A stretch of 64,000 nucleotides of DNA from Clostridia bacterium (GTDB lineage Bacteria; Bacillota; Clostridia; Oscillospirales; Acutalibacteraceae): assembly GCA_017507805.1 (NCBI GenBank), contig JAFWAC010000015.1, positions 1 to 64,000 on the forward strand. The letters run 5' to 3'. The notes under the pieces were generated by a model. That model worked only from the letters and a program-made list of their open reading frames with translations. It did not search any database and was not told where the DNA came from. The stretch's first letter is position 1; each line of letters opens with the position of its first letter. The translations under genes were made by a program, and so were the position numbers. Positions 41,612-51,330 of the stretch are shown here, one piece after another.

Positions 41612-42157
41612 ATGCGAGTTATTACAGGTACGGCGCGCGGTAAACGCCTTTTTACACCCGAGGGCAGAGATGTTCGTCCCACACCCGAACGGGTTAAGGA
41701 GGGCATTTTCAGCGCTTTGCAATTTGATATTGAGGGCAGAAGGGTTCTTGATTTGTTTGCAGGCTCAGGTCAGCTTGGTGTTGAGGCATTGAGCAGGGGA
41801 GCCGCAAGTGCTGTTTTGGTGGATAACTCTGCGGTTTCTGTTAAGGCGGCTAAAAAGAATATTGATGCCTGCGGCTTTGAAGAAAGAGCAAGAATAGTGC
41901 AGTCGGATTACGCATCCTTTTGCGCTATGTGCCGCGAAAGCTTTGACATAGTATTTCTTGACCCTCCATATAATGCGGGTATTTTGATGCCGGCTCTTAA
42001 GGCAACACTTCCGCTTGTCAGCGATTACGGTACGGTTATCTGTGAGCATCCGCCCGAAGTGAAGCTTGAACAGAATGTAGGCGGTTTTGCCGTATGGCGT
42101 ACCTACCGTTACGGTAAAGTGCTTGTCACTGTTTACAGAAAAGAGGACCGCGTATGA
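41612..42157 (+). CDS. rsmD: 16S rRNA (guanine-966-N2)-methyltransferase
   Basis: Upstream in-frame starts exist, but 41612 gives the usual N-terminus MRVITGTARGKRL (181 residues). SAM-binding motif VLDLFAGSGQLGVEALSRGA (near 50) and the catalytic LDPPYNAG (near 120) are diagnostic. It overlaps coaD by 4 nt, a gene order common in Firmicutes. Confidence 0.96.
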   Translation: MRVITGTARGKRLFTPEGRDVRPTPERVKEGIFSALQFDIEGRRVLDLFAGSGQLGVEALSRGAASAVLVDNSAVSVKAAKKNIDACGFEERARIVQSDYASFCAMCRESFDIVFLDPPYNAGILMPALKATLPLVSDYGTVICEHPPEVKLEQNVGGFAVWRTYRYGKVLVTVYRKEDRV

Positions 42158-42642
42158 AAGAAAAGGTAATTGCAATTTGTCCCGGCAGCTTTGACCCTGT
42201 AACCTACGGTCATCTTGATATCATAACAAGAGCCGCTAATATGTTTTACAAGGTTATCGTGGTTGTGGCAAGCAATTCAACAAAAAACTGCTCCTTCACT
42301 CCCGATGAACGGGTTGAAATGATAAAAAAATGTATTCCTGAAATTGAAAATGTTTCGGTTGTGCATTACGGCGGTCTGCTTGCAGATTATGCCGCTGAAA
42401 CAGGAGCTACCGCAATTATAAAGGGGCTTAGGGCTATGTCTGATTTCGAATATGAATTTCAGATGGCTCTTACCAATAAAAAGTTAAATCCAAATGTTGA
42501 AACCCTGTTTCTCACAACAGCAACAGAGAATATGTATTTAAGCTCAAGCATGGTAAAGCAAATTGCCTCAATGGGCGGAGATATAAGCAGCTTTGTTCCT
42601 GAGGTGATAAGACAGGATATTATAAACAGAATTCAAAAATAA
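42154..42642 (+). CDS. coaD: Phosphopantetheine adenylyltransferase
   Basis: A 162-residue nucleotidyltransferase: CPGSFDPVTYGHLDII with the T/HxGH motif near residue 15, and the C-terminal TTATENMYLSSSMVKQIAS (near 125). It makes dephospho-CoA, the fourth step of CoA synthesis. It is coupled to rsmD. Confidence 0.98.
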   Translation: MKEKVIAICPGSFDPVTYGHLDIITRAANMFYKVIVVVASNSTKNCSFTPDERVEMIKKCIPEIENVSVVHYGGLLADYAAETGATAIIKGLRAMSDFEYEFQMALTNKKLNPNVETLFLTTATENMYLSSSMVKQIASMGGDISSFVPEVIRQDIINRIQK

Positions 42643-42674
42643 CTATGCCGGTATACCGGTTGGAGGATGGAAAA

Positions 42675-43133
42675 ATGACACTTGATGAATTACTTGAACA
42701 GTTTGACGAGGTGCTCGACAGCGGCATTAAAATCCCCGGCAAAAAAACCGTTGTTGATATTGAAAAGCTTAGGGCGGTTGTTGATGATATCCGTCTTAAT
42801 ATCCCTGCCGAAATTAAACAGGCTAAGGGTATTGTGGCAGACCGTGCAGATATTATTACAAACGCTAAGCGCGAAGCAGACGGCATTATAAGAAATGCTG
42901 AGGAGCGCGCAAAGGCAATGGTAGCTCAGGAAGAGGTTGTAAAGCTTGCACAGCAGAAAGCGGCTGAAATCATTGCAACTGCTCAGACCAAGAGCCGCGA
43001 GATGCGCAAGGCAGCACAGGATTTTGTTGATGATATTATGCGCCGCGCAGACGAGGGGCTCACCGCAAACCTTGGTGAGGTTCGCAAGACAAGAGCAGCT
43101 TTAAAGCAACAGATTCCTACCGTTAAGGAATAA
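42675..43133 (+). CDS. Coiled-coil protein (ATPase/DivIVA-like), function unknown
   Basis: The frame is open from 42645, but the ATG at 42675 has GGAGG 8 nt upstream (152 residues). After a short N-terminal helix (TLDELLEQFDEVLDSG) the rest is one long, charged, alanine-rich coiled coil with EEVVKLAQQKAAEIIATAQ, similar to ATP synthase b-subunit or DivIVA-like proteins. Genes of this kind commonly follow coaD in clostridia, perhaps with a role in envelope or division organisation. No catalytic motif is seen. Confidence 0.75.
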   Translation: MTLDELLEQFDEVLDSGIKIPGKKTVVDIEKLRAVVDDIRLNIPAEIKQAKGIVADRADIITNAKREADGIIRNAEERAKAMVAQEEVVKLAQQKAAEIIATAQTKSREMRKAAQDFVDDIMRRADEGLTANLGEVRKTRAALKQQIPTVKE

Positions 43134-43153
43134 TCGCTTAATTTAAAATATGA

Positions 43154-43195
43154 AAAAGCACCTTCGCTCTGTAAGGGCGAGGGGCTTTTGGTTTT
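43154..43195 (+). terminator. Rho-independent terminator
   Basis: A stem of about 14 bp with small bulges: AAAAGCACCTTCGC (43154-43167) against GCGAGGGGCTTTT (43177-43189), followed by GGTTTT. It ends the rsmD-coaD operon and leaves only about 25 nt before the ileS start. Confidence 0.65.
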
Positions 43196-43217
43196 CGTTG
43201 AAAGGGGAACCTATAAA

Positions 43218-46200
43218 GTGTATAACAGCATTTCACCCAATCTCAACTTTGTTGAGGAAGAAAAGAAAATAGAAAAATTCTGGGAAGAAAAAAAGATTTT
43301 TGAAAAAAGTATTGATTCCAAGGCAAAGGGCGAGCCTTATGTTTTTTATGACGGTCCGCCTACCGCTAACGGCAAACCTCATATAGGTCATGTTCTTACC
43401 CGCGTTATTAAGGATATGATTCCGCGTTACAGAACTATGAAGGGCTGTATGGTACCCCGCAAAGCAGGCTGGGATACCCATGGCTTGCCTGTTGAGCTTG
43501 AGGTTGAGAAGCTTCTTGGACTTGACGGTAAGGAGCAGATTGAGGAATACGGTCTGGAGCCTTTTATCGGTCACTGCAAGGAAAGTGTCTGGAAATATAA
43601 GGGTATGTGGGAGGATTTCTCCAAAACTGTCGGCTTTTGGGCTGATATGGATGACCCGTATGTAACCTATCATAATGATTTTATCGAGTCGGAATGGTGG
43701 GCTTTGAAGCAGATTTTTGATAAAGGCTTGCTTTATAAGGGCTTTAAAATCGTACCCTATTGTCCCCGTTGTGGTACACCGCTTTCCTCACATGAGGTTG
43801 CACAGGGCTATAAAAATGTCAAGGAGCGCAGTGCTGTTGTGCGTTTTAAGGTGGTGGGAGAGGACGCATTTTTCCTTGCTTGGACTACCACTCCTTGGAC
43901 ATTGCCTTCCAATGTTGCACTTTGCGTTAATCCTGACGAAACATACTGTAAGGTAAAAGCGGCAGACGGCAATGTTTATTATATGGCAAAAGCATTGCTT
44001 GACAAGGTTTTGGGCAAGCTTGCTTCAGAGGAAACGCCTGCCTATGAAATTATCGGGGAGCTTGTCGGCACCGATTTGGAGAATAGGGAATATGAGCCCC
44101 TTTTTGATTTTGTTAAGCCCGTATGTGAAAAACAACACAAAAAAGGTCACTTTATAACCTGTGACAGCTATGTTACTATGACAGACGGTACAGGTATCGT
44201 TCATATAGCACCTGCCTTCGGTGAGGACGATGCCAAGGTCGGCAGAAAGTATGACCTGCCTTTCGTTCAGTTTGTTGACAGTAAGGGTGAACTGACCGAG
44301 GAAACCCCTTATGCAGGTGTGTTTGTTAAAAACGCAGACCCGCTTGTGCTTAAGGACCTTGAGGAAAAGGGACTTTTGTTTGATGCACCTAAATTCGAAC
44401 ATGACTATCCGCACTGTTGGCGTTGTGATACACCTCTCATTTACTATGCGCGCGAATCGTGGTTTATAAAAATGACGGCGGTTAAGGATGACCTTATCCG
44501 CAATAATGATACCATTAATTGGATACCTGAAAGTATCGGTAAGGGCCGTTTCGGCGATTGGCTTAAGAATGTTCAGGATTGGGGTATTTCCCGTAACAGA
44601 TATTGGGGAACACCGCTTAATATCTGGCAGTGCGAGTGCGGACATATGCATTCTATCGGAAGTATCGATGAATTGAAAGCAATGTCCTCGGATTGCCCCG
44701 ATGAAATTGAGCTTCACCGCCCGTTTATCGATGCCGTTACACTTGACTGTCCGCATTGCGGCAAAAAAATGCAGCGTGTTCCTGAGGTAATTGACTGCTG
44801 GTTTGACTCCGGCTCAATGCCATTCGCACAGCATCACTATCCTTTTGAGAATAAAGAGCTTTTTGAGTCTCAATTCCCGGCAGACTTCATTTCTGAGGCT
44901 GTTGACCAGACCAGAGGTTGGTTCTATTCACTTTTGGCTATTTCTACCTTGATTTTCGATAAAGCTCCCTTTAAGAATGTTATAGTTCTGGGACATGTTC
45001 AGGATGAAAACGGTCAGAAAATGAGTAAATCCAAGGGTAATGCAGTTGACCCGTTTGATGCTTTGGAGAAATTCGGTGCAGATGCTATCCGTTGGTATTT
45101 CTACACCAATTCTGCTCCGTGGCTTCCTAACCGCTTCCATGACCGAGCTGTTACCGAGGGTCAGCGCAAGTTTATGGGTACCCTTTGGAATACCTATGCT
45201 TTCTATGTGCTGTATGCCAATATTGATAAGTTTGATCCTACGAAATATGATATTAACGATTATAAGCTCACGGTAATGGATAAGTGGCTTTTGTCCAGAC
45301 TTAATTCAACCGTTAAGGCAGTTGACGAAAACCTCGGCAACTATCGTATCCCCGAAGCCGCCCGCGCTTTGCAGGATTTTGTGGATGAAATGAGTAATTG
45401 GTATGTACGCCGCGGCCGCGAAAGATATTGGGTACAGGGTATGACGGACGATAAAATCGCCGCATATCTCACCCTTTATACAGCTCTTGTTACAATTGCT
45501 AAGGCGGCTGCACCTATGATACCCTTTATGACCGAGAATATTTATCAAAATTTGGTTTGCAATATTGATAAATCGGCGCCTGAGAGTATTCACCTCTGTG
45601 ATTTCCCTGTGGTAGACGAAGCTTTGATTGACACAAAGCTTGAGGAGCAAATGGATAAGGTGCTTGAGATTGTTGTACTCGGCCGTGCGGCAAGAAACGG
45701 TTCAGCAATTAAAAACCGTCAGCCCTTGTCTGTTATGTATGTTAAGCTTGACGGGGAGCTTGAGGATTTTTATACCGAAATTATCAGAGATGAGCTTAAT
45801 ATTAAAAATGTAAGCTTTACATCACAGGTTGGTGATTTCGTAACCTATAGCTTTAAGCCACAACTCAAAACCTTAGGTCCGAAATACGGTAAACAGTTAG
45901 GCGAAATCCGTACTGCGTTGGCTGAGCTTGACGGCTCTGCCGCAAAGCTGGAGCTTGATACAAACGGTGCTCTTGCGTTGAAGCTTTCCTCGGGTGAAAT
46001 TTCTCTCGGTGAAGAAGATCTGCTTATCGAAGCTCAGCAAAAGGAAGGCTTTTACACTGTAAGCGACAGGGGAATTACCGTTGCTATTGACACAGCTCTA
46101 ACCGATGAGCTTATCGAGGAGGGCTTTGTAAGAGAGCTTGTCAGCAAGCTTCAAACTATGCGTAAGGATGCCGATTTCAATGTTACCGACCACATTTCAG

Positions 46201-46370
46201 TAACATTGAAGGGTAGCGAAACGGTTACTGCGATTGCGCTTAAAAATGCGAAAGACATCTCTGAGGATACCCTTGCTGACAGTATTACCGTTGGTGAGCC
46301 CTTGGGCTTTGTAAAGGAATGGGATATTAACGGAGAGAATGTTACTATCGGCGTTAAAAGAGAGGGGTAA
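43218..46370 (+). CDS. ileS: Isoleucyl-tRNA synthetase
   Basis: A GTG start at 43218, with AAAGGGG 10 nt upstream, gives the usual N-terminus MYNSISPNLNFVEEEKKIEKFW (1050 residues). The frame is open further upstream only from a TTG without a ribosome site. HIGH motif GKPHIGHVL, KMSKS motif KMSKSKGNAVDP, an editing domain and a C-terminal RNA-binding region are present. It charges tRNA-Ile. Many Firmicute ileS genes carry a T-box leader, but the short upstream region here holds only a terminator. Confidence 0.97.
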   Translation: MYNSISPNLNFVEEEKKIEKFWEEKKIFEKSIDSKAKGEPYVFYDGPPTANGKPHIGHVLTRVIKDMIPRYRTMKGCMVPRKAGWDTHGLPVELEVEKLLGLDGKEQIEEYGLEPFIGHCKESVWKYKGMWEDFSKTVGFWADMDDPYVTYHNDFIESEWWALKQIFDKGLLYKGFKIVPYCPRCGTPLSSHEVAQGYKNVKERSAVVRFKVVGEDAFFLAWTTTPWTLPSNVALCVNPDETYCKVKAADGNVYYMAKALLDKVLGKLASEETPAYEIIGELVGTDLENREYEPLFDFVKPVCEKQHKKGHFITCDSYVTMTDGTGIVHIAPAFGEDDAKVGRKYDLPFVQFVDSKGELTEETPYAGVFVKNADPLVLKDLEEKGLLFDAPKFEHDYPHCWRCDTPLIYYARESWFIKMTAVKDDLIRNNDTINWIPESIGKGRFGDWLKNVQDWGISRNRYWGTPLNIWQCECGHMHSIGSIDELKAMSSDCPDEIELHRPFIDAVTLDCPHCGKKMQRVPEVIDCWFDSGSMPFAQHHYPFENKELFESQFPADFISEAVDQTRGWFYSLLAISTLIFDKAPFKNVIVLGHVQDENGQKMSKSKGNAVDPFDALEKFGADAIRWYFYTNSAPWLPNRFHDRAVTEGQRKFMGTLWNTYAFYVLYANIDKFDPTKYDINDYKLTVMDKWLLSRLNSTVKAVDENLGNYRIPEAARALQDFVDEMSNWYVRRGRERYWVQGMTDDKIAAYLTLYTALVTIAKAAAPMIPFMTENIYQNLVCNIDKSAPESIHLCDFPVVDEALIDTKLEEQMDKVLEIVVLGRAARNGSAIKNRQPLSVMYVKLDGELEDFYTEIIRDELNIKNVSFTSQVGDFVTYSFKPQLKTLGPKYGKQLGEIRTALAELDGSAAKLELDTNGALALKLSSGEISLGEEDLLIEAQQKEGFYTVSDRGITVAIDTALTDELIEEGFVRELVSKLQTMRKDADFNVTDHISVTLKGSETVTAIALKNAKDISEDTLADSITVGEPLGFVKEWDINGENVTIGVKREG

Positions 46371-46375
46371 TAGCT

Positions 46376-46726
46376 GTGAGTGATATACCTGAAAATGAAA
46401 TGACCTTTGAGGATATCAGCTCCTCCGCAAAGCCTGCTAAAAGGGCTAAAAAGGTCAAAAAGGAGTCTCCCGTTTCAGCCTATGCCAACATCGGCGCAAA
46501 GAATATCGATAAGGTAATAAAGGCAATTGCTTTTATTGTTGCCATAAGTATTTTATTGCTTTTTGTTGCTGTTGCTGCGGTACTGTTCCTTCTTGATGAC
46601 ATTTTTATGATCGTTTCGGTTGGATTGGTTATATTGGGAGTTATAGTTGCTCTTATCACACTTTTCCTAATATACGGTTTAGGACATATAATAACTCAAA
46701 ACAATGAAATTTTAAAACGGCTTTAG
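46376..46726 (+). CDS. Small two-helix membrane protein
   Basis: A 116-residue protein read from a GTG start after AGAGGGG. It has a charged, lysine-rich cytoplasmic head (SAKPAKRAKKVKKESP) and two adjacent membrane helices (about 48-72 and 77-103). It lies 5 nt after ileS and is followed by a terminator. Function is unknown to me; no catalytic residues are evident. Confidence 0.7.
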   Translation: MSDIPENEMTFEDISSSAKPAKRAKKVKKESPVSAYANIGAKNIDKVIKAIAFIVAISILLLFVAVAAVLFLLDDIFMIVSVGLVILGVIVALITLFLIYGLGHIITQNNEILKRL

Positions 46727-46731
46727 AGTTT

Positions 46732-46766
46732 AAAAACGCTTTCTCTTATGGAGGAAGCGTTTTTTA
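46732..46766 (+). terminator. Terminator of the ileS operon
   Basis: A 14-bp stem with one mismatch, AAAAACGCTTTCTC against GAGGAAGCGTTTTT, with a 5-nt loop and a T run. Confidence 0.85.
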
Positions 46767-46939
46767 TCGAAAAAACACTACTTTTTAAAAGTCTTAATAA
46801 TTATTTAAAGATTATAACATATTTACAAGGTTGTTTTTTTTGAAAAATATGGTATAATATCTTTATAATATACAAAGTATTCTTTTTGATTTTAATTTGA
46901 TATAAATACTTCCTTGATTATTTGAAAGGACTGCTGTTA

Positions 46940-49138
46940 ATGAAGCTTTTAACGGTTGCAAAAAAAACAGGTGCCGTTTTAAAGGAGAATGTACCGAGGT
47001 TTCTAAGAAATAATTTTGAGATAATCTCGACAAAGCGTTCCAAAATAATAGGTGCTGTGATTTTTATAATAACCCTGTTGATGGTCGTGATTTTTTCCGG
47101 TGCGTTTACCTCGCAGGCATTTTCCACAAGATGGGTTTTGCTTGCCTTTGCGCTTTCCTGCCCGATAATTTTAGGTCTTTGTGCAGGGTATAGCATAGTT
47201 ATAAAAAACGAGCTTGCAAACAAAATCCAGCATATTGTTGTCTTGTTTTTAATGCCCATAGTTACTATTACAATGACAGAGGCACTTAACAATATTTTTA
47301 TTTATAATATGACCTATTTGGGCTTTTTTGGGAATTATGTTATTGTGCTTATTTTTTATTTGATTTTCTTTGCCATAACAGGCAGACTCGGGCTTTCGTA
47401 CCTTATTGTAAATCCGGTGCTTTTCGGTCTTGCAACCGCACATAGCTATTTGATGGATTTCAGGGGCACACCCTTTTTGCCAATGGATTTTTTGAGCGTT
47501 TCCACAGCGGTCGGTGTTGCAAATACCTATAATTACACCCCTACCTATAAGGTGATTACCGCCTCGTTAATCTTTATTTTTATAATTATTATAGGCGTAA
47601 AAACCAAAACCCCGAAATTCACCTTGCTGACAAGGATAATTTCACGCACATTTGCAGGTTCATTTTGTGCGGTTATGCTTCTGCTTTTTTACGGCACAAG
47701 TATTTTTGCCGATATTGGCATAAAGCCCGATTTCTGGAATCAGACAAGAGGTTACAGGAACTATGGTTTTGTATACAATTTCTTTTGCAACACGAAGTAT
47801 CTGTATATGTCGGAGCCGGATAACTATAATCCCGGTGAAATTGATAACTATGTAAGCGGTGTTGTTTCGGGAAATGAGGAGGATAAAACACCGCCTCCCG
47901 ATAACAGCTATACCAAACCGAATATCATTTGCATTATGAATGAGTCCTTGGCAGATTTGCAGGTGCTCGGTCAGTTTACTACTAATGAGGACTATATGCC
48001 CTTTATGCGCGCACTTAGCGAAAACACCGTCAAGGGTAATCTTTATGTACCTGTAATCGGTGCGGGAACATCAAACACGGAATTTGAGTTTTTAACAGGT
48101 CATACAACTGCATTTTTGCCTTCGGGAAGTAATGCGTATATGCTTTATGTTAAAAATCCTATTGCTTCCTTGGTTTCAACAGTTGAAGCACAGGGGTATT
48201 CATCATACGCACTTCACCCTTATTATGCTTCGGGTTGGAGAAGAACTGAGGTTTACGAAAATTTCGGTTTAAATAAATTTACAAGCCTTGAGGATATTCT
48301 TGATATTTCTTTGATGGGGCTATATCAGCAAAACGGCAGCGATGCTGACTATTTGCAGAGCTTGATAGACCAATATTATCCAGGTACCAAAATGCTTATC
48401 CGCCAATATATAAGCGATAGCTATAATTATGATTTGCTCATAGAGGATTTTGAAAACCGAGATAAATCACAACCTTATTTTGCTTTTAATGTAACAATGC
48501 AAAATCACGGCGGATATACAACCAGCAGTGTTAATTTTAATGAATGTATTTATACAACATCAACCACAAAAGCATATAATAAAACAAACAAGTATCTCTC
48601 ACTTGTAAAGGCAAGCGATGATGCTTTTAAAGAGCTTATAGAGTATTTTAAAGGCGTGGATGAGCCTACTGTAATATGTATGTTCGGTGACCATCAGCCA
48701 TCGGTTGAGTCGGCATTTATTGCAGAGGTTATGGGCGTGAATGACCTTTCTAAGCTAACAGTTGAGCAGACTCAAAGCCGTCATTGCACACCCTTTATAA
48801 TCTGGGCAAATTATGACATTGAGGAGAAACAGATTGATAAGCTGAGTTCAAATTATTTATCCTCTCTCGTTCTTGAAACAGCAGGTATAAAGCTGACAAA
48901 ATATAATAAATATTTGCTTGAGCTTTCAAAAACACTTCCTGTAATTGATACGGTCGGTTATATAGACAGCCAAGGCAATTATTTTAAATGGAGCGATGCT
49001 TCTCCTTATACAGTGTTGCTTGACGATTATGAAAAGGTTCAGTATAACAATATTTTTGACCAACAAAATGTTAATTCTAATATTTTTTATATTGACGGAT
49101 TTTCACCGCGTACAACAACCGGTCAGACAGGGGAGTAG
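46940..49138 (+). CDS. LtaS-family membrane sulfatase/phosphoglycerol transferase
   Basis: The frame is open from a TTG at 46922; the ATG at 46940 with GAAAGGA upstream is preferred (732 residues). The N-terminal half has about five or six membrane helices (to about residue 250). The extracellular sulfatase-like domain begins at PNIICIMNESLADL (metal-binding glutamate), with the nucleophile region AGTSNTEFEFLTG and metal-binding FGDHQPSVE. Members polymerise or transfer glycerol phosphate for lipoteichoic acid or related envelope polymers. It is a single unit preceded by a TATAAT near 46854. Confidence 0.92.
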   Translation: MKLLTVAKKTGAVLKENVPRFLRNNFEIISTKRSKIIGAVIFIITLLMVVIFSGAFTSQAFSTRWVLLAFALSCPIILGLCAGYSIVIKNELANKIQHIVVLFLMPIVTITMTEALNNIFIYNMTYLGFFGNYVIVLIFYLIFFAITGRLGLSYLIVNPVLFGLATAHSYLMDFRGTPFLPMDFLSVSTAVGVANTYNYTPTYKVITASLIFIFIIIIGVKTKTPKFTLLTRIISRTFAGSFCAVMLLLFYGTSIFADIGIKPDFWNQTRGYRNYGFVYNFFCNTKYLYMSEPDNYNPGEIDNYVSGVVSGNEEDKTPPPDNSYTKPNIICIMNESLADLQVLGQFTTNEDYMPFMRALSENTVKGNLYVPVIGAGTSNTEFEFLTGHTTAFLPSGSNAYMLYVKNPIASLVSTVEAQGYSSYALHPYYASGWRRTEVYENFGLNKFTSLEDILDISLMGLYQQNGSDADYLQSLIDQYYPGTKMLIRQYISDSYNYDLLIEDFENRDKSQPYFAFNVTMQNHGGYTTSSVNFNECIYTTSTTKAYNKTNKYLSLVKASDDAFKELIEYFKGVDEPTVICMFGDHQPSVESAFIAEVMGVNDLSKLTVEQTQSRHCTPFIIWANYDIEEKQIDKLSSNYLSSLVLETAGIKLTKYNKYLLELSKTLPVIDTVGYIDSQGNYFKWSDASPYTVLLDDYEKVQYNNIFDQQNVNSNIFYIDGFSPRTTTGQTGE

Positions 49139-49143
49139 ACTAT

Positions 49144-49608
49144 ATGCGTAACACAACCCTTTGCCATATAGAAAAGAACGGATGCTATCTTATGCTTCAC
49201 CGCATTAAGAAAGAAAATGACCTCAATCACGATAAATGGGTAGGTATCGGCGGTAAATTTGAGGATAAGGAAAGCCCGGAGGAATGTAATTTAAGAGAAA
49301 CCCTTGAGGAAACAGGCTTAACACTTAATTCCTACCGCTATTGCGGAATAGTTACCTTTGTTTCGGATGTCTGGGAAACCGAATATATGCATATCTTTCA
49401 TTCGGATGATTTTTCCGGAGAAATCAAAGAGTGTGACGAGGGGAATTTGGAATGGGTTGAAAAGGAAAAGCTTTACAGCCTGCCTATTTGGGAGGGCGAT
49501 AAGATTTTCCTTCGCCTTATAGAGCAAAATGTTCCTTTCTTTTCGCTGAAGCTTGAATATCAGGGAGATACACTTGTAAATTCTGTATTGAATGGAGAAA
49601 AATTATGA
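49144..49608 (+). CDS. Nudix hydrolase, MutT-like
   Basis: A 154-residue protein with a full Nudix box, GKFEDKESPEECNLRETL followed by EETGL (about residues 38-60), matching Gx5Ex7REUxEExGU. The N-terminus LCHIEKNGCYLMLHR resembles 8-oxo-dGTP phosphohydrolases. A nucleotide clean-up role is likely but the substrate is not fixed by sequence. It overlaps the next gene by 4 nt. Confidence 0.93.
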   Translation: MRNTTLCHIEKNGCYLMLHRIKKENDLNHDKWVGIGGKFEDKESPEECNLRETLEETGLTLNSYRYCGIVTFVSDVWETEYMHIFHSDDFSGEIKECDEGNLEWVEKEKLYSLPIWEGDKIFLRLIEQNVPFFSLKLEYQGDTLVNSVLNGEKL

Positions 49609-50186
49609 ATATTTGTCTTTACGGCGCTTCAAGCGCATTAATTGAAAAAAGCCACATCTCAGAAACTGAGCTTTTGGGTGAAAAAATAGCCACAAGGGGA
49701 CACACCCTTGTTTTCGGCGGCGGTGCAAACGGTCTTATGGGTGCTGCCGCAAGAGGAGCACATAAAAAAAGCGGAAAAATCATTGGCATAGCACCGACCT
49801 TTTTTCAGGTTGACGGTGTGCTTTTTGAGCATTGCACAGAATTTATTTATACAGAGAATATGCGTCAGCGCAAAAAGCTTTTAGAGGATAAATCGGATGC
49901 ATTTATAGTAGCACCGGGCGGACTTGGCACCTTTGATGAGCTTTTTGAAATTTTGACACTCAAACAGTTAGGACAGCATCAGAAGCCGGTTGCAATTCTT
50001 AATCTTAACGGATATTATGATTGCCTTTATAAGATGCTTGAAAACGCCGCAGAGCATAAATTTATGACCGAGGAATGTCTTAAGCTTGCTCCCTTGTTTG
50101 ATAATACAGATGAAATTATAAAGTATTTGGAGGATTACCGCCCCGAGGATTATGATTTCAACCTAATGAAAAAGGTTGGTAAATAA
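49605..50186 (+). CDS. LOG-family nucleoside-5'-monophosphate phosphoribohydrolase
   Basis: A 193-residue Rossmann-like protein with the hallmark PGGLGTFDELFE (about 104-115) and an N-terminal YGASSALIEK with GGGANGLMGAAARGA. LOG proteins cleave cytokinin-type or ordinary nucleotide monophosphates to base and ribose phosphate. It is translationally coupled to the Nudix gene, suggesting a nucleotide-salvage or detoxifying pair. Confidence 0.93.
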   Translation: MNICLYGASSALIEKSHISETELLGEKIATRGHTLVFGGGANGLMGAAARGAHKKSGKIIGIAPTFFQVDGVLFEHCTEFIYTENMRQRKKLLEDKSDAFIVAPGGLGTFDELFEILTLKQLGQHQKPVAILNLNGYYDCLYKMLENAAEHKFMTEECLKLAPLFDNTDEIIKYLEDYRPEDYDFNLMKKVGK

Positions 50187-50189
50187 CCG

Positions 50190-50513
50190 ATGTTTGGGTT
50201 TAAGCGCTCTAAAACTAAAACAGACCCGGTATTGAGTCAGATGGATGGCAGGGAAATCAAGTATGTTACCCGCCGCATCCGTACTGCAGACGGGGATGTC
50301 AAGGAAACAATCCTCGGTAAACAGGGCAGAATAGCGGTTATTGATGACGAAATCCGAGTGATGTGCGGAGCAACCGATGTTTTCCGCTGTCCTGTTTCAG
50401 AGGCAACATATTATAATCTGCTAAGCGGTGACGGCATAACTGTATCAGGCATAAACAGTATTTGTAACGAGCATATGGATATAATAGTTTTTTATACCTA
50501 CCACAGAAAATAA
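50190..50513 (+). CDS. Hypothetical 107-residue protein
   Basis: Unrecognised soluble beta-rich protein starting MFGFKRSKTKTDPVLSQMDG, with RRIRTADGDVKETILGKQGRIAVIDDEIRVMCGA in the middle. It lies 3 nt after the LOG gene in the same operon and is followed by a terminator. No motif points to a function. Confidence 0.7.
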   Translation: MFGFKRSKTKTDPVLSQMDGREIKYVTRRIRTADGDVKETILGKQGRIAVIDDEIRVMCGATDVFRCPVSEATYYNLLSGDGITVSGINSICNEHMDIIVFYTYHRK

Positions 50514-50526
50514 AAGAAAAAAACTG

Positions 50527-50557
50527 ACCGGAATTGAGATGAGCTCAATTCCGGTTT
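50527..50557. terminator. Hairpin terminator between convergent genes
   Basis: A 12-bp perfect stem ACCGGAATTGAG (50527-50538 and 50544-50555) with a 5-nt loop, followed by TTTGT on the plus strand. Confidence 0.8.
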
Positions 50558-50584
50558 GTCAAACTAATAGGTATTAATAAAGCT

Positions 50585-51319
50585 TTATATATCGTATGCG
50601 CCGTCAATAATAAAGGTTTGACCGATAACCTGAACAGCCTCTTTGGAGAGGAGATACATTGCCAATTCACCAACCTCCTCCACAGTGCCGAAACGACCGG
50701 TGGGAATACGGCTGTGAGCAAGGGAATCGCCCTCGTGCCAATGATTCATTTCGGTAGCAATAGGTCCGGGACCAATGCTGTTAATCACAATGCCAAAGGG
50801 GGCAAATTGCTTACCCCAACCCTTGGTAAGACCGGCAACGCCAACCTTGGATACTCCGTATGGACCACAGCTCGGTTCAATACTTGCTACTGAGCCAATA
50901 TTCAATAGATTTCCTTTAATCCCATTCTCGTAAAAATATTTCACAGTGGTCTGCATCAAGAAAAAATTTGCCTTGAGATTAATGTTGATAACATTATCCC
51001 ATTCATCCTCAGTAAGCTCCAGCATACCCATACCCCATTCATGGTCCTCACGGGTGAGCACACCGGCATTGGAAACAACGGTATCCAAGCCACCAAGCGT
51101 TTTAATAACCTCCCCAAATTTTTCTTTAAGGATACTGATATCGGCAATATCCCACACCATCCATTTTGCACCTATTGTTTCGGCGGCTTTTTTAAGAGTG
51201 TCTTCATTTCGACCTGTAACGATTACCTCGCAGCCTTCAGTTACCAGACGGCGGGCGATTTCGTAACCGATACCGCGACTGCCACCGGTTACCAATACCT
51301 TTTTTCCACGAATTGTCAT
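50585..51319 (-). CDS. Short-chain dehydrogenase/reductase
   Basis: A 244-residue classical SDR: cofactor motif TGGSRGIGYEIA (near 11), NAG in VVSNAGVLT (near 89), and the YxxxK pair in YGVSKVGVAGLTKG (near 153). The substrate is probably a sugar, polyol or hydroxy acid. It lies 11 nt downstream of the glycyl radical enzyme gene and would act in the same pathway, for instance reducing or oxidising its substrate or product. Confidence 0.93.
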   Translation of the reverse strand: MTIRGKKVLVTGGSRGIGYEIARRLVTEGCEVIVTGRNEDTLKKAAETIGAKWMVWDIADISILKEKFGEVIKTLGGLDTVVSNAGVLTREDHEWGMGMLELTEDEWDNVININLKANFFLMQTTVKYFYENGIKGNLLNIGSVASIEPSCGPYGVSKVGVAGLTKGWGKQFAPFGIVINSIGPGPIATEMNHWHEGDSLAHSRIPTGRFGTVEEVGELAMYLLSKEAVQVIGQTFIIDGAYDI

Positions 51320-51330
51320 ATTTATTACTC

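Noticed and set aside
42648-42659. 12-bp palindrome CCGGTATACCGG between coaD and the coiled-coil gene
   Set aside because: It is short, lies inside an operon with no promoter-like sequence, and has no regulator context; probably chance.
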